Shown here one piece after another: positions 45,272 to 58,003 of a DNA stretch of 64,000 bases. The position numbers and the translations under genes are program-made. The number at the start of each line of letters is the position of its first letter. Position 1 is the first letter of the stretch. The notes beneath the pieces are model-generated. The model searched no databases. It saw only the letters and a list, made by a program, of their open reading frames with translations, and was not told the origin of the DNA. This DNA is from Hemerocallis citrina (taxonomy: Eukaryota > Streptophyta > Magnoliopsida > Asparagales > Asphodelaceae). The DNA lies in assembly GCA_017893485.1 (NCBI GenBank), contig JACEHZ010000367.1, forward strand, positions 248,001 through 312,000, in the 5' to 3' direction.

Positions 45272-48200
45272 ATGGCAACACACTCGCTCTCTGTCCTGGA
45301 GCTCAGTGGATGCGGGCCCAATGAAGGGGTCCGCCATCCACCGATAACCCCTTACTCCAACCCCGGCAAACCTGACAACACAGCTACATTGCCAAACACA
45401 ACAGCTACAACCTCTATCCCTGTCCATTTACAAACTATCCACTCTGTGGTGGTGCCTACTGCTGTGCGCACATTGGAGAAGCTACCGAAAGACCCTAGAA
45501 TGGCGACCACTCCCCCTGTGGAGAGTAGAGAAAGCGAGCTCAGGTGTGATCGCTCCCCGACACGTGCACATCAGGGTGCACGTCGTCGCAATGAAGGGAG
45601 GATGCACAGTCATCATCGCTCCGTTTCCCACCACCAGCAAGGGGAATCTGTCAGAGGGAGGGCCCAACGATGGGGTCCTCCTCCAGGCCATTATAGGCGG
45701 AAGAGTTCCCCACCGCCTCAGCATCAACCACCTCCGCACAGGGGTCGTTCCCAGGGTGCTTCGGCTGCAGTGCCGCACAGACAACCGCGCAAACAATACA
45801 GGCACAACAACTATAACCAAATACAAGTTTTGAGACAACCACCACAGCCACAACAACCACAACAGTATTGGCGACCAGAGGTCCACAATCACCAAAATAA
45901 CCACCCCATGAAACAAACAACCCACAATGTTCACACATATCCTCTACAGGTTCCAAGCCCCTTATCCACTTCCCCCCCCAACGCCCCAAACCCCACCACC
46001 GGCCATCACGGCATTTCAACATCTATGGAATGTCCAGCACCTGTCTCCAAAGCCAAGCGAGACCAGGGGGGGTCTGCGCAGGGCGGAAACTTGATGGAGG
46101 TTCAGTCCGTAGATGAGGAATGCGGGGGGCAGTGGGAGATTGTGCGAAGAAAGAAGAACAGAGAGGAGTTTTTGGATACTCACCAGAACGATGCGCATCC
46201 CCTGAACCGCAAAAAGCAACGGAAGGGTAAACGGAAACCAGCCCCTTGCTTTAACTGCGGCGACCTCGGCCACTTCAGAAGTGAGTGTACGAAAGAAGTG
46301 CGGTGCCTTAAGTGTTTGATGTGGGGGCATTTGTCATACGTTTGCACCAACGTGGTGGAGCCAAGAGCGATGATGAACGGCAGGTTAGACGGGGGAGATC
46401 CCCCGACCATCCCACTGTCATCCGTCTGGCGAAGAGCCTGGACATTGTCAAAAATGAAGAAAGATGGTTGCGGAACTGGTGTGCGATTGCCAAGGTGAAG
46501 TCCGGTAGGCCTTCGGAAACACACTTGTTGCAAGCTCTCAATGATAAGTGGCCAGCGGGGGCCGATAGAGATTGGGTGGCCAAAAAGTTGTGCCACATGC
46601 AATTTCTGGTGTCATTCCCCTCACTGGCGAAGGTGGAGTCGATTGTTAGCTTGGGGATCATTGACTTTGGGCACTTCCAAGTTGAGTTCACCGCTTGGAC
46701 CCCAAATTTCGGAGCCGAACCACCACAAGGAGATCTGTATTGGGTATGGATACATAACGTACCCATGCATTTCTGGAAGAAGGAAGCTCTCCAAGAAATG
46801 GTCGCCGACTTTGGGGGTATTGAAGAAATTGATGAGAAGACAGTTAGACGTTCGGAGTTGGTCTCCGCAAAGATCCTAATCAGGAGCTGCGACATCGAGT
46901 CGATGCCGCGTTTCGCCAAAGTACATTCATTTGATGAAGCATACCTGATTAGGTTCGTGCTGGTTAAGAAGATTGAGGCAACGACCTCTCCGGCACCCGT
47001 TCTCTCCCCCAAAGCAACCATAGCCCTCACAGATCACCGGACCTACAAACAAGTCGTTTCAACAGATGATTGCCTCACGATTGACGGCTCGCACGAAGTC
47101 GAACGAGCTCATCGGGAAATTATTTTGGCAGCGAGAGCTCAGAACTGTGGCCAGCGACCGGACCCTGTCTCACAGCTCAGAGAGCCGTCTCGTAGGTGGC
47201 GCGCCGTCCAACCCAACGGTCAAAAGCCCTGTGGGGCCCTCAACACGACGGATCGAACGGTGGGTCCATCGGCTAACTCATCATGGGTGGAAAGCGCAGG
47301 TGGTCAGAGGGGCGGGACAGCACCAAACCCTCAGAGTGGCCTGACTGCAGACTGCAGTGACAGGCAGAAAACGACAGCGGTGAGCGAAGCACCAAAAGTG
47401 AGGAAGGCGACAGAAGTTGGTAAGCTTTCGACCAAGGAGTGGGTCGAAAGGCTGTGGCATGCGCCAGAAAAAGAAAAAGAAGCTTCTGTGGAGCTGCTGC
47501 GCCGGGAGCCAGAGATTCTACTGGTTAAAGTGGTCAACCCAGAGCAGTTAGAGGGAGCTTTGAGGTTTGATTTGAGCAAAGATGGAGCTGGTAGGAGGGG
47601 GATGCTTTCGGAAGGGGGCGATTTTGGGAAACTTGGCAGAGGAGATGAGACGAAGGGGAGCTGCGAGTTGGATAAAGAAAGGGGTGAAGCTGAGGCGTCC
47701 TTTACCAGAACCACTTCTGAGAAAACAATTAATGCTTCGAAGATAGCGCTGACAGCTGTCTCTGGCGCTGCCGCAGCTTTGACGAGTCTCGCGATGACAG
47801 CTGGAGATGCTGTCAGCATGGATGGGACTGCTCTCACGCCCCTCGAGAGTAGGGATACGTTGCACCGCGAGTGCACCGTTAGAAAGTCCGGGGTTAGGTG
47901 TGGGCCTCAAGAGTCATCTGACATGCTTTTAATAGGCTTTGAAAGCTGTGCACTTACTGGCAGCGTTACCAAGGAGAGCGGTATAATACTCCGAGGATAC
48001 AACAATGCGACTGGGCTTGAGACAGGATCTACTGGGCCCAATGAGAGGTCCATAGAGACTGGTTCTATACCTGGGTCAGATAACATCAGGGGTGCAAGCT
48101 CCTCTGCGGGCGGGGTTGATGGGAGACCGTTACAAGTCTATGGGCCTACAGAGGGGTCCAAGATGTCTCTCACAGCTGCGACAGTGTGTGCGTCAACTGT

Positions 48201-48905
48201 TTTACCGAAGTATTTTGAGTTTGGGCCCAGTGAGGGGTCCACCATTGGTAACAAAGTTCAGGAGGTAGGGCAATCGACGAGAGTTGGGCTCGTAGAGGAG
48301 TCCACATGTCAGGGCCCCAGCCACAAATTCTAACTCAGTTAGCAGATAGTGACAAAGATTCAGCAGAACGTCTGAACCTGGAGGTTGACTTCACTCTTAC
48401 AGACGAGGACTCTGAGGATCTTGAATTCGTCGCAGACACCCAAGGGAGGCGTTCACCAGAGATGGTTTTGTCCACACTACCAGATACAGCCCCCAGAGGT
48501 AGTTCAGGGGCGTCTCAGAGGACTGTTGGGTGCAGAGTTCCCCGCTTACCGAAGAGGGCTCATGCGGAGTCCTTGGATGACTTTCTGGAGAGAGCGACGA
48601 GCGCCAAAGCGGCAAAACACGCCAATGAAGGTACAAAAACTTTTCTTGCTAATATTTTAAATTTCATGTCAGATTCTGAAGTCTTTATATTAGCTGCTAC
48701 TTGTGGTTTGGAAGTGTGTGATAGAGAACGTAACGCGTTTCTGCTAAACAAAATGAGGGGTTGGGAATCTGAGAGAGTGAAGCCTTGTGACCGTGAGGTT
48801 ATAGGCTCCATTACTAGGGAGAGCACTGGGCCGACTATCATTCACGAGGATGTAGCCAGCCCCGCACTTTCTACAACGATCTCTGCTGACAATATCCCCC
48901 AATGA
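45272..48905 (+). pseudogene. LINE-1 ORF1 (nucleic-acid-binding), frameshifted
   Basis: Three open segments follow in order: 45,272-46,498, 46,312-48,333 and 48,306-48,905, so two frameshifts must have occurred. The first has a Q/P/H-rich basic region and two CCHC knuckles, CFNCGDLGHFRSEC and CLKCLMWGHLSYVC. The second starts with a DUF4283-like domain containing WLRNWCAIAKV, DWVAKKL and YWVWIHNVPMHFW, then a long polar region. The third is an acidic to basic C-terminus. The likely role is binding element RNA. It ends in TGA overlapping the ORF2 start as ATGA. Confidence 0.85.
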
Positions 48906-51900
48906 ATACACTTTTCTGGAATGTTCGGGGACTGGGGGATAGGGGGAAGAGAGATATGGTAAGGGACATCATTAACAACTCCAAGGCAGAAGTTGTTGGG
49001 CTGCAGGAGACCAAACTCCAGCACGGGCTCAAGCTCAAAAGAGTTGGAGACAATAGAATCAAGGAGTGGGTGTTAAGACCGTCAGTAGGCGCCTCAGGTG
49101 GGATTGCTTTAGGTTTTAATTCGGATATCCTCTCCTGCTTAGAGGTACACGAAGGAACGTTCTCCCTGACAGCCCGGTTGAAACGACGTTCCGATGATTG
49201 GACTCAGACGATAACTGTTGTCTACGGTCCGAATGTGGCTACAGACCGGGAGGCCTTCTGGCTAGAACTGGTCGACATTCGACGACGGTGGTCGGGGCCC
49301 TGGATTGTGGGTGGGGACTTCAACATCACAAGATTTGCTTTTGAGCACAAGGGGAGAGGGGCCAGTGACAGGCACAGAGAGGAGTTCAATAGATTGATCA
49401 CGGAACTGGAACTGATCGATATCCCAATCAATGATAGACTTTTTACCTGGTCTAATATGCAGGCGGCCCCGGTTATGGCCAAGTTGGACAGGATCCTAGT
49501 CTCCATGGATTGGGAAGCTAAATTTCCCCTAGTGTCGGCTAGAGCGATCCCAAGGCCTACATCAGATCACACACCAATCCTTCTCGATGCGGGAATCCGA
49601 GGATTACGTAGGCCAAGGAAATTTAGATTTGAAAAGGCCTGGTTGGAAATTCGGGGATTCCATCACTTGGTTATGGAGAACTGGGCGCTCCCAATAGCTG
49701 GCAGGGACGCGGCAGCTCGCTGGTGTGGAAAAATCCGAAGGCTGAGAAAGAGGCTTGCAAGATGGAACCGATCTAGGTTCTCTACGATCTGGTTTGATAA
49801 GGAATCCTTTCTGGAAGGTATTGATGAGCTAGAAAGGATTGAAGAGTCCAGAGCCCTCTCCCAGGATGAGCGTAACAGGCTATTACAACTCCGTGAGAAC
49901 ATTGCCAATCTTTATAGACTAGAAGAGATCAAATGGCAACAAAGGTCCAGGATTTCGTGGCTCAAAGAGGGAGACGCGAATACGGCCTATTTCCATCGGG
50001 TTGCAAGCGCTGGAGGAGATCCAATCTTATCCTATCAATTCAGACAGCTTCAGGAACTTCACAAGATGAAAAGGTGATCTCCACGACCTTTCAAACATGC
50101 TATAAGGACCTCTTCGGGAGGAAGAATGATTTTAGGGTCCCTCTGAGCGAGAACTACTGGCAGGAATATCAGAATGAATCAGGTCAAAACTTGTCCTCCT
50201 TGGAGGCACCTTTCTCAGAAAGAGAAGTCAAAACGGCCGTCACTCAGATGGGAGCAGACAAATCGCCTGGTCCAGATGGCTTTCCCATGATGTTCTTCCA
50301 GGTATTTTGGGAAGAAATTAAAGGAGACTTTATAGATCTAATGGAGGAATTTTACCACAACAATCTGAGACTGGGAATGTTCAACTTTGTAGAAGTGGTG
50401 TTGATCCCCAAACGTGAGGATTCCAAATGCGTTGGGGATTTTAGACCTATTAGCCTGATTAACTGCTCGGCGAAAATTATCACTAAGGTCCTAGCAATTC
50501 ACTTGGGAAGTATGATGGACAGCCTTATCAATAAGACCCAGACGGGTTTCATTAAGGGCAGATGTATTCTGGACTGTGTGGCCACCGCTGAACAAGTTAT
50601 CCATACTGCCACAAGAGCAACTCCAAGAACTTCCTCCTAAAGCTGGATTTTGAGAAAGCATATGACTCTGTGGATTGGGAATGTCTGCTGGAGGTGCTCA
50701 GAGGGAGAGGCTTCGGAGACAAATGGATAAGATGGATCAAACAATGTCTGCAGTCTAGTAAAACGGCAATCTCGGTGAATGGGAGACCCGGTCCATCGTT
50801 TCCTTGCAAGAGGGGACTCCGACAGGGAGATCCGCTATCCCCGCTGCTATTTACTATTGTTGCGGATGTGCTTAGAAGAATGATGGATAACTGTCACAAA
50901 AAAGGGTGAATAAAACCTGTGGCCAGCAGCCCCACTAAACAAGGATGCACGATTCTACAATATGCTGATGACACGCTACTCTTTGGAAATGGCTCTATAT
51001 CTGAGACAATCTGCTTTAAAGGGGTCCTTTATTGTTTTGAGGCCTGGTCAGGCCTTAGGATTAACTTCCACAAGAGCGCGTTGATCCCAATCACGCTATC
51101 AGAAGCAGAAACAAGGGAGCATGCAACCATTCTAAACTGCGCAACGGAGGAGTTCCCGATCAAATATTTAGGGCTCCCGCTGAAACCAGGGAGACTCTCT
51201 AAGGCTGACTGGCTGCCCATTATAGACAGGGTGGAAGACAGACTGTCTGGGTGGAAGGGCAAAGCGCTCTCGCTCGGGGGAAGAGTGGTACTCATCAACT
51301 CAGTGCTATCCAACCTGCCCATTTACTACATGTCGTTTTTTGAACTCCCAAAGTGGGTGATTCAAAGGATTGACCGAATCCGAAAAAGATTCCTGTGGAA
51401 AGGGGCAGATTCAAATAAGGGAGGCTACCACCTTATTAAATGGAATATTGCCTGCATGAAGAAGAGACACGGAGGGCTAGGTATCATTGACCTTAGAGAT
51501 ATGAATCTGGCTCTCCTAGGCAAATGGTGGTGGAAAGTGTTTCACCACTGTGGGGAAGGATGGCAGGAATTTATTCAACCCTACCTCCGAGGAAAAAGGA
51601 CGAGAAGTTTAGGCTTCCGAGTGGGTCCTAAGACCTCCCGCTTCTGGAAAGGTATTACAAAAGCCAGTGGACCGTTCAATTCAGCAGTAACCTCTGTTAT
51701 TGGTAATGGACGGTCCACCAGATTCTGGTGGGACAAATGGTGTGGTCCGCTCGCTCTTAAGGACAATTTCCCAGAGCTGTTTAAAAAAACGAATCGACCG
51801 AATATGTCGGTGGCAGAAGCCTGGAAAAGAGGGACCTGGAGACCATCGTTCCAAGGAATGCTTTCACCAGATCTGCATCAGCAACTGCGTGAACTACAGG

Positions 51901-52514
51901 CGAGAATTAACCAATCTGGGGTGCTATGTGCCCAAGGCCCAGACCAGTTGCATTGGGGACTGGAGAAGAAAGGAGTGTTCTCGGTTAGATCCCTTTACCA
52001 CCGAATTCACTATCGGGGGTGCAGACCCAGCTGGGCAACGGTGTTATGGAAGGCAAAAACACCGCTTAAAGTCAGAGTTTTCCTCTGGCTTGTGCTCAAC
52101 AATGCTATACTCACCAGAGAGAACCTAGCCAAGAGGCAACCTCACATTGCGACCGACTGTGGATTCTGCAACACACATAAGGAAGATCTGAACCACTTGT
52201 TTATTCACTGCACAAGAAGCAAGGCCGTCATGACAGAAGTTCTAAGAGCCTTAGGTGCAAACGACTACCCAAGAGAGTATGAGGAACTTTGGGTTGGCCA
52301 CAGATTTGCATCGAACCGACACGACATGAAGGAGGCATGGTACATTGCCATTGCGGCAACCACATGGGTGTTATGGCTAGATAGAAACAATTTTTATTTC
52401 CGTGCTTCTTGTAATTCTATTTCTGGTAACCTCACTCTTATCATGCATCTGATTTCCTTTTGGGCTACAACTGCTGCTTCAGGAGCGAGAGGAAGGATTG
52501 CACAGGTCTTCTAG
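48902..52514 (+). pseudogene. LINE-1 ORF2 endonuclease/reverse transcriptase, lightly damaged
   Basis: It starts MNTLFWNVRGLGDRGKRDM. AP endonuclease motifs: NVRGLG, LQETKL, VYGPN, GGDFNITRF and TSDHTPI. RT motifs: RPISLINCSAKIITKVLA, LDFEKAYDSVDW, GLRQGDPLSPLLF and YADDTLLF (about 50,960). C-terminal zf-RVT: KVRVFLWLVLNNAILTRENL then CGFCNTHKEDLNHLFIHC. No RNase H. Lesions seen: a one-base loss near 50,008, another near 50,608, and an in-frame TGA at 50,907. Catalytic residues are otherwise kept, so the copy is close to its active ancestor. Confidence 0.93.
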
Positions 52515-52884
52515 GTGGAAGAATTTGACGATGAGGAGATAGAGTTCGGGCCGACTTTGGATTGAGGAATGCACCAGTCTTACATCCCAGTTGCGTCAGT
52601 GGCACTCTCTGTATCTATTTAGGTTGTCTCATCTCTTTGTGCTTTGGTTATCTGAGGTTTAGATGTTGAAACCCACCTCCCAGGACTCTGTTGGGGGTTT
52701 ATGTTTTTATCTCCTGTTGTTTGAGGGTTAGACGATGATACCCAACCCCCAGGGTTCTGTTGGGGGTTTATGTTTTATTTCCTGCATTGTACTTTTGTTC
52801 TCTCCCGGTTATGCGGGGTTGTTTATTAATTTCTGATTAATGAAACAGGGTGGTGTTATTCCACCTTTTACCTCAAAAAAAAAA
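52515..52884 (+). other. LINE-1 3' UTR and A-tail
   Basis: Contains two tandem copies of a unit of roughly 85 bp sharing TCTGTTGGGGGTTTATGTTT, then AATGAAACAGGGTGG and the A-tail. Confidence 0.8.
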
Positions 52885-52899
52885 AAATATCCGAATGTT

Positions 52900-53340
52900 A
52901 AACATGGCAATACTGGTCTTAAATGTTATGAATGGAAAACGAAAGGGAAAACATATCACACTAAGAGAACAAATTTGTGCTCTGAAATGTGGCTAAATAA
53001 ATTTAAACATTTTAAAAAATTAGCACCTTTTGCTTGTAATTAACAAATTTAATAAATAAATTGAACATTGATGAAAAATGAGGGTTAGAATGGATTCACA
53101 AAGAAAGATGGAGGTAAAAGGATCTGAACAAAAAGAAAATTGGAGGATGTAATGAAGATGTTGATAAAGTACGTGCTGAAACTAACAAATCAATATACAC
53201 TTTAATAACCTGGCCACCATCTTCACATCAAAAATTGATAAGGACTTTCTGAATCGAAACTGCAACGCCAAGGATTTCTTAGACCCAAGGCCCAAATCTC
53301 AGGTTCCAATTCAAGATCATCAACAGACGGGTCGTCCTTA
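52900..53340. other. Spacer between the two LINEs
   Basis: AT-rich at left. The right part (53,223-53,340) is open on the minus strand for about 38 codons ([30 protein letters not shown]) and is cut off by LINE-2. It looks coding but is not recognised. Confidence 0.3.
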
Positions 53341-53559
53341 GGGATTGAATAGTGTTTTTTTTAAAAATTAAAGAGATGGCAAGAGAATTGCCATCCAAAA
53401 TGATATATAACCGAAGCAATTACAACCAAAATACATAGTCCCGACCAACACCACAAACTACAAAGTCACAAAATACATTAAGTCTCTAATACAAAAGGGG
53501 ATCAACTAGCTAAACCTGCTAGCTTCAAAAGCGACCATAATCCTCCACCCCCCAACGGT

Positions 53560-55382
53560 TTATGGCGGGGTTAGGTTCAGCATAATCCCATTCGACAGTA
53601 TCGTAGGCTCTTTCGAAGTCAAGTTTCAGCAGAAAGCCCTCATCTCTGTTCCTATCACGTTGGAAGATGGTCTCATGGGCAATAGCTATACTGTCAAGAA
53701 TGTCCCGTCCTTGAATGAAACCACTCTGAGCTGGATGGATAAGCGCATCGAGCTAGGGATTCAGCCTGTTAGCAAGGACCTTGGTAATGATTTTGAAGGA
53801 ATAGTTCAAAAGGCTAATAGGTCTATGATTAGCTACATCTTTGATTTCCTCTGTCTTGGGGATCAAAACGATGGACGCATAGTTGATGCTATCAATCTGA
53901 ACATCATTCAGGAATAGAGCTTCAAAAATGTCGAAAAGGTCTGTCTTGATAATCTCCCAGAAAGTAGAGTAGAAAAAGATGGGGAACCCATCAGGCCCAG
54001 TAGCTTTATCCTGCCCTAAGTCTTTAATTGCAGTCAGGATCTCACTCATCTGAAATGGTTGCTCCACACCTTCTAGACCGTCCACCATAGGACGGTCCCA
54101 AAAAGTGTCATGAAGGGAGCACAGGCGAGTTCTCGATCGGCCCAAAACATCTCTGAAATGGTGTTCGATGTGAGAGCCCACCAATTTCTGATCCGTCTCC
54201 CACCTATCATTGATGAGAAGGCCTAAAATAAAGTTGGATCTTCTACGGCCATTGGCTACCCTATGGAAGTATGCCGTGTTCGCATCCCCCTCTTGTAGCC
54301 ATTGTTTGCGGGATCTTTGCCTCCAATAGTCGTCCTCCATTTTGTAAATCACATCAAGATCTAGTCTGGACTTTTGAAGAACATACAACTCATCAGTAGA
54401 TAGGTCTCTTTCCTCCTCCAGAATTTCTAGGGATTGAATCATCCCCATAAATCTATCCTTATCCGCATTAACTCGTCTCCTCTCCTGCCCAGCCCAAAGT
54501 CTGAGCGCCCCTCCGAGCCTGCGGATCTTAGCGTTCCAAGAGGACACCGCATCCCATTGCACCCCAACACGCCTGTGGAGCAGAGTATTCCAGGAGCTCT
54601 CGATAATGGCACGCAGGTGCTCATTTCGGAGCCACGCTTTTTCAAACCTGAAATGAAAATCTTAGATCCTCTACGTCTCTTCCCCCTGTTGATAGGAACA
54701 GCGGGATGTGATCAGAGGTGTTCCTAAAGGCCAACCTAGCCGCAGCTAGTGGAAACAGAGTTTCCCAAGCATCGGAAACAAAGATCCGATCTAGTTTGGC
54801 TAAAATGGGTCTGGCTTGCATATTCGACCAAGTGAATTTACGGTCGGATACAGAAATCTCTCGCAATTCTAAAAAGTTGATGATCCTATTGAAGATTCCT
54901 CTCTCGGTTTGGCTACTGCCTCGCCCTAAGTGTTCCTCCGAAAAACGAGTAATGTTGAAATCCCCCCCAATAATCCAAGCGTACCCCCACTTATTACGAA
55001 TGGTAATAAGTTCGTCCCAAAACAACGAGCGGTCAGCAGAGGTATGAGGCCCGTAAACCATAGAGAAGATTTGGCTCTCGCTGTCACTCTTAGCTCTAAG
55101 AATAACAGAAATCGAGAACTCTCCAATGAAGGCATCGATACAGTCAAAGGTATCAACATTGTATCCCACAATGATGCCTCCAGATTGCCCTCGTGATGGT
55201 TTCAGACACCACTCCCAATTCCGTCTAGGTGCCAGCCTATCGAGCAAGTCCATGGACGGATGCTCCATCTTAGTCTCGCACAATCCTATACCCGAGAGAC
55301 GTTGGTAGGACAATGTTTCCCTGACAGCTCTACGTTTCTTACTACAGTTCAACCCTCTAACATTCCAAAAGGCGTATTCCAT
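53560..55382 (-). pseudogene. LINE-2 ORF2 endonuclease and truncated RT
   Basis: It starts MEYAFWNVRGLNCSKKRRAV. Endonuclease motifs: NVRGLN, CETKMEH, MVYGPH, GGDFNITRF and TSDHIPLF. A frameshift near 54,660 precedes FEKAWLRNEHLRAI and the RT start. RT continues through NTAYFHRVANGRRRSNFILG, DKATGPDGFPIFFYS and HRPISLLNYSFKIITKVLA, then TAG at 53,753, QSGFIQGRDILDS and LLKLDFERAYDTVEWDY, where it stops at the deletion. YADD and everything after it are gone. ORF1 and ORF2 are separated by about 185 bp, unlike LINE-1. Confidence 0.9.
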
Positions 55383-55567
55383 AGGGACACTTTTATTGGA
55401 TCTCTCATGAATGTAGCCTATTAACGACTACTGGGCTGCTTAACCCACTCTCTAATACCCATAGCACAGTCAAGCTGCGACGATCTCTCATTATCCACAT
55501 TAATTCGGCACACCTTGGCTAAGCTAATTAACAATGAATCCGGTATGAAATCAATAATTGCATAATT

Positions 55568-58003
55568 TTAAGAGGACTCACCTGCTAGGGAAGAACTGGG
55601 GGCTTTCAATTTGACTACAGAAGCTATGAGGTCATCTTTGGACATAGGGCGGTTCCTATGCAGCTCCTTTTGGCGAGAACTACGCCTGGGGGCTTCGGCG
55701 ACCACCTCCTTCCCTTTCCTAGAAGTACCATGACTGAACGGGGAGTCCTCAACTCTGTCCTCTCTCTCGATATCCCAAATTTTTGCTGCAATAGACAATG
55801 GGGAAGTGTCCTCTATATTTTTGAGCGCATCGATAAGGTCATCATCATTAGGGGAGTCGAAGCTAGCTTTATCAGAGTCACTCACGTACACCCTGTCTGA
55901 ATCCACTCTGTCTCCCTCATCATCTTTCTGAAAGTGCCTCTTTCTAGACACAGCTGGGGCTACCCCAATAGGCTCCACCTCGATATCCTGCTCAATAGAG
56001 TGTGCAACACTCTTAAGTGCCGCCCCTCCATAGATAGAGAGCTCTTTAATGGGCTTGGCAGGCCCATAAGAATAAGCTCTCAAGAGACTAGCCCATGAAT
56101 CAATTTGGTCTCTAGAGAGAGAACTCACATCTCCTCTTAAAAATTGAACAAAAGCCTTTTGCATGGATTTTTGTACAGCCTTCGAAATCGAAGCCCCCTC
56201 GGAATCTGCGTCGGCCCCCTCTGTATAGAAGCCCTTCCCCTCGATAGCTGCAACCTCGGATGTGAAAGCCCCAACCTGCGAAGGGGCGCGCGTGGCTCGA
56301 GGAAAAGACTTGCCGCTCTCACCCGTGGGACCCACTCCCTCTTTACGTGAACCTTCTATAGCCATATTGGATATGTGACCCATCTGCCCCCTATTGTACC
56401 CTGCCAACTATCGCAAGCTATCAGGTCCCATCTTCTCAGAACCTCCCAACACTCTACCCCCCTGCCTAGATCCAATCTCCACCGTAGATCCAGTGTTAAC
56501 CAACGACACTGAGTCATCTCCTTCCTCCGCACACCCTTGGAGCTTCGCTGCCCAAGAAGGTGATGCTACCTTGCAGTACACCACCGGAGAGACTGAAGGT
56601 ACGAACCTCTTAAGCTCAGTGCAGATACCCACTTGGAAAGTCGAACCTTTGAAGGTGGCGAAGACGAACGGGGGAATAATAGCATCTTTGAGAATGGAGA
56701 TACGAATGCGAGCTAAGTCTAGCTTGTTTTGAAACTTCGTCGCCTGATCGAGTTCGTCCACCCAACGAAAGGAGTGAACCAAACCTTGGAACCCATCCTT
56801 AGTCCAACAAAGCAGCGGGAAGTTAGATATCAAAATCCAAGAAGATTGGAGATCGTCGCGCCTGAACTCACCGACGTACCGAGTCCATCTCGATAGTGCG
56901 ACGGAGAACCCCTCGCCTGAGAACACCGTCTTGCTCAACACCATTTGAACTCTAGCCTCAGATGAACATGGGATGACGAATGCATCCTCCCTCAGCTGCT
57001 TCACCGTCCAGTCCCACTCCTGGGACTTGGGCCAACGTTGCAGAAGCTCTCTTTTGATGGTATGTTCGTTGGGAGGCCCGAAGGTGGCAACTGTGACAAT
57101 GCAAAAGCACAGGCAGTTCTCACGTTCCTCCATCTCCGCCATGGTATCAGTGACAGCTCGTGTCACCACCGCGGCATCCTGAGACCGGCCAAGCGAAGAC
57201 CCTGCAAGCCCTCCCTTGCTCTGGAAGGGGAGAGAAGCATTGTGGACCTGTGTCGCAAGTCCGCCCCTACTCGACTTGAGCTCCATCTGCACAGGTTGGC
57301 TGTGAGGTGCTAGGATTGGAGAGGGATGACGGAGATCCCCTGGGCGAAGAGGGCCTGTGCTGCTCCCAGTCGTCTCGTCGTCATCGACGCGTCGCTTCGT
57401 GCACGACGATGAAAGGTGGCCTCTACGTTTGCAGTAATAGCATTTTGTTTCCTCGGTGCAATCCGCCTTCTAGTGCCCCCACCTCCCACAGTTGTAGCAA
57501 TTTGGCTCCAATCCACCATCTTCCTTGCGCCTGAACCCCTTCGGAGCGACTTGCCCCTCAAGCTCTCGCCTAAGCTTGGGACTGATGACACGCGTTTGCG
57601 TCTTCCATCCATCCTGCTTGATGACGACGAGCTTGCCTCGTTGCGGTGCACGCTGAGGAGGGCTAGCCCCCTCCGTCGATGAGGAGCTCTTGGTGGCCTT
57701 AGCCAGCGAGAGCTGCGCTCTCACTCCCCCGTCAACTCCCTCAGAAGGAGGGAGGGAAGGTCGATCACTGGAAATGGAAATGGTTCTCCGATCCCTACGC
57801 TCATGAGCGTCAGAGCTCATCTCCATATTGGCATGAACCTTAAGGTTGTGCTCCTTGTTAGAGAGGGAAGGCTCTGCCGGTGGCTTACGAGAGACGTCGT
57901 TGTGGAAGCGAAGAGGTCCAGAGGGCCTTAAAGGCGGTTGGACGATGACCTTAGCCTTGCCAGAAAGCTTGGGCCTTACAAAGCTTCTCGACCCTGGATT
58001 CAT
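55568..58003 (-). pseudogene. LINE-2 ORF1, two in-frame TAG stops
   Basis: Read from 58,003 (MNPGSRSFVRPKLSGKAKV) the frame runs to 55,568, about 811 codons, broken only by TAG at 57,470-57,472 and 56,408-56,410. Two CCHC knuckles: the first is CYNCGRWGH, stop, KADC; the second is CYYCKRRGHLSSSC. A DUF4283-like domain follows with ENCLCFCIVTVATF, RWPKSQEWDWTVKQL and SSWILISNFPLLCW, then a polar tail with RRSSRQKELHRNRP. Knuckles precede DUF4283, as in LINE-1. The likely role is RNA binding in the retrotransposon particle. Confidence 0.87.

Larger units (their letters stand above)
44961..52884 (+). mobile_element. LINE-1: near-complete L1-type retrotransposon
   Basis: About 7.9 kb with ORF1, ORF2, a 3' UTR and an A-tail beginning at 52,875. 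A perfect 15-bp target duplication AAATATCCGAATGTT lies at 44,946-44,960 and 52,885-52,899. ORF1 carries CCHC knuckles and ORF2 carries endonuclease, RT and a C-terminal zinc-binding domain. A few single-base lesions disable it. The clean duplication and few lesions suggest a fairly recent insertion. Confidence 0.95.

Noticed and set aside
45035..45347. Polyproline ORFs near the LINE-1 start
   Set aside because: Created by the poly-C tract. ORF1 is better started at 45,272, in the knuckle frame.
45482..48841. Long minus-strand ORFs opposite LINE-1 ORF1
   Set aside because: Shadows of GC-rich coding sequence. The + strand carries the zinc knuckles and DUF4283-like domain.
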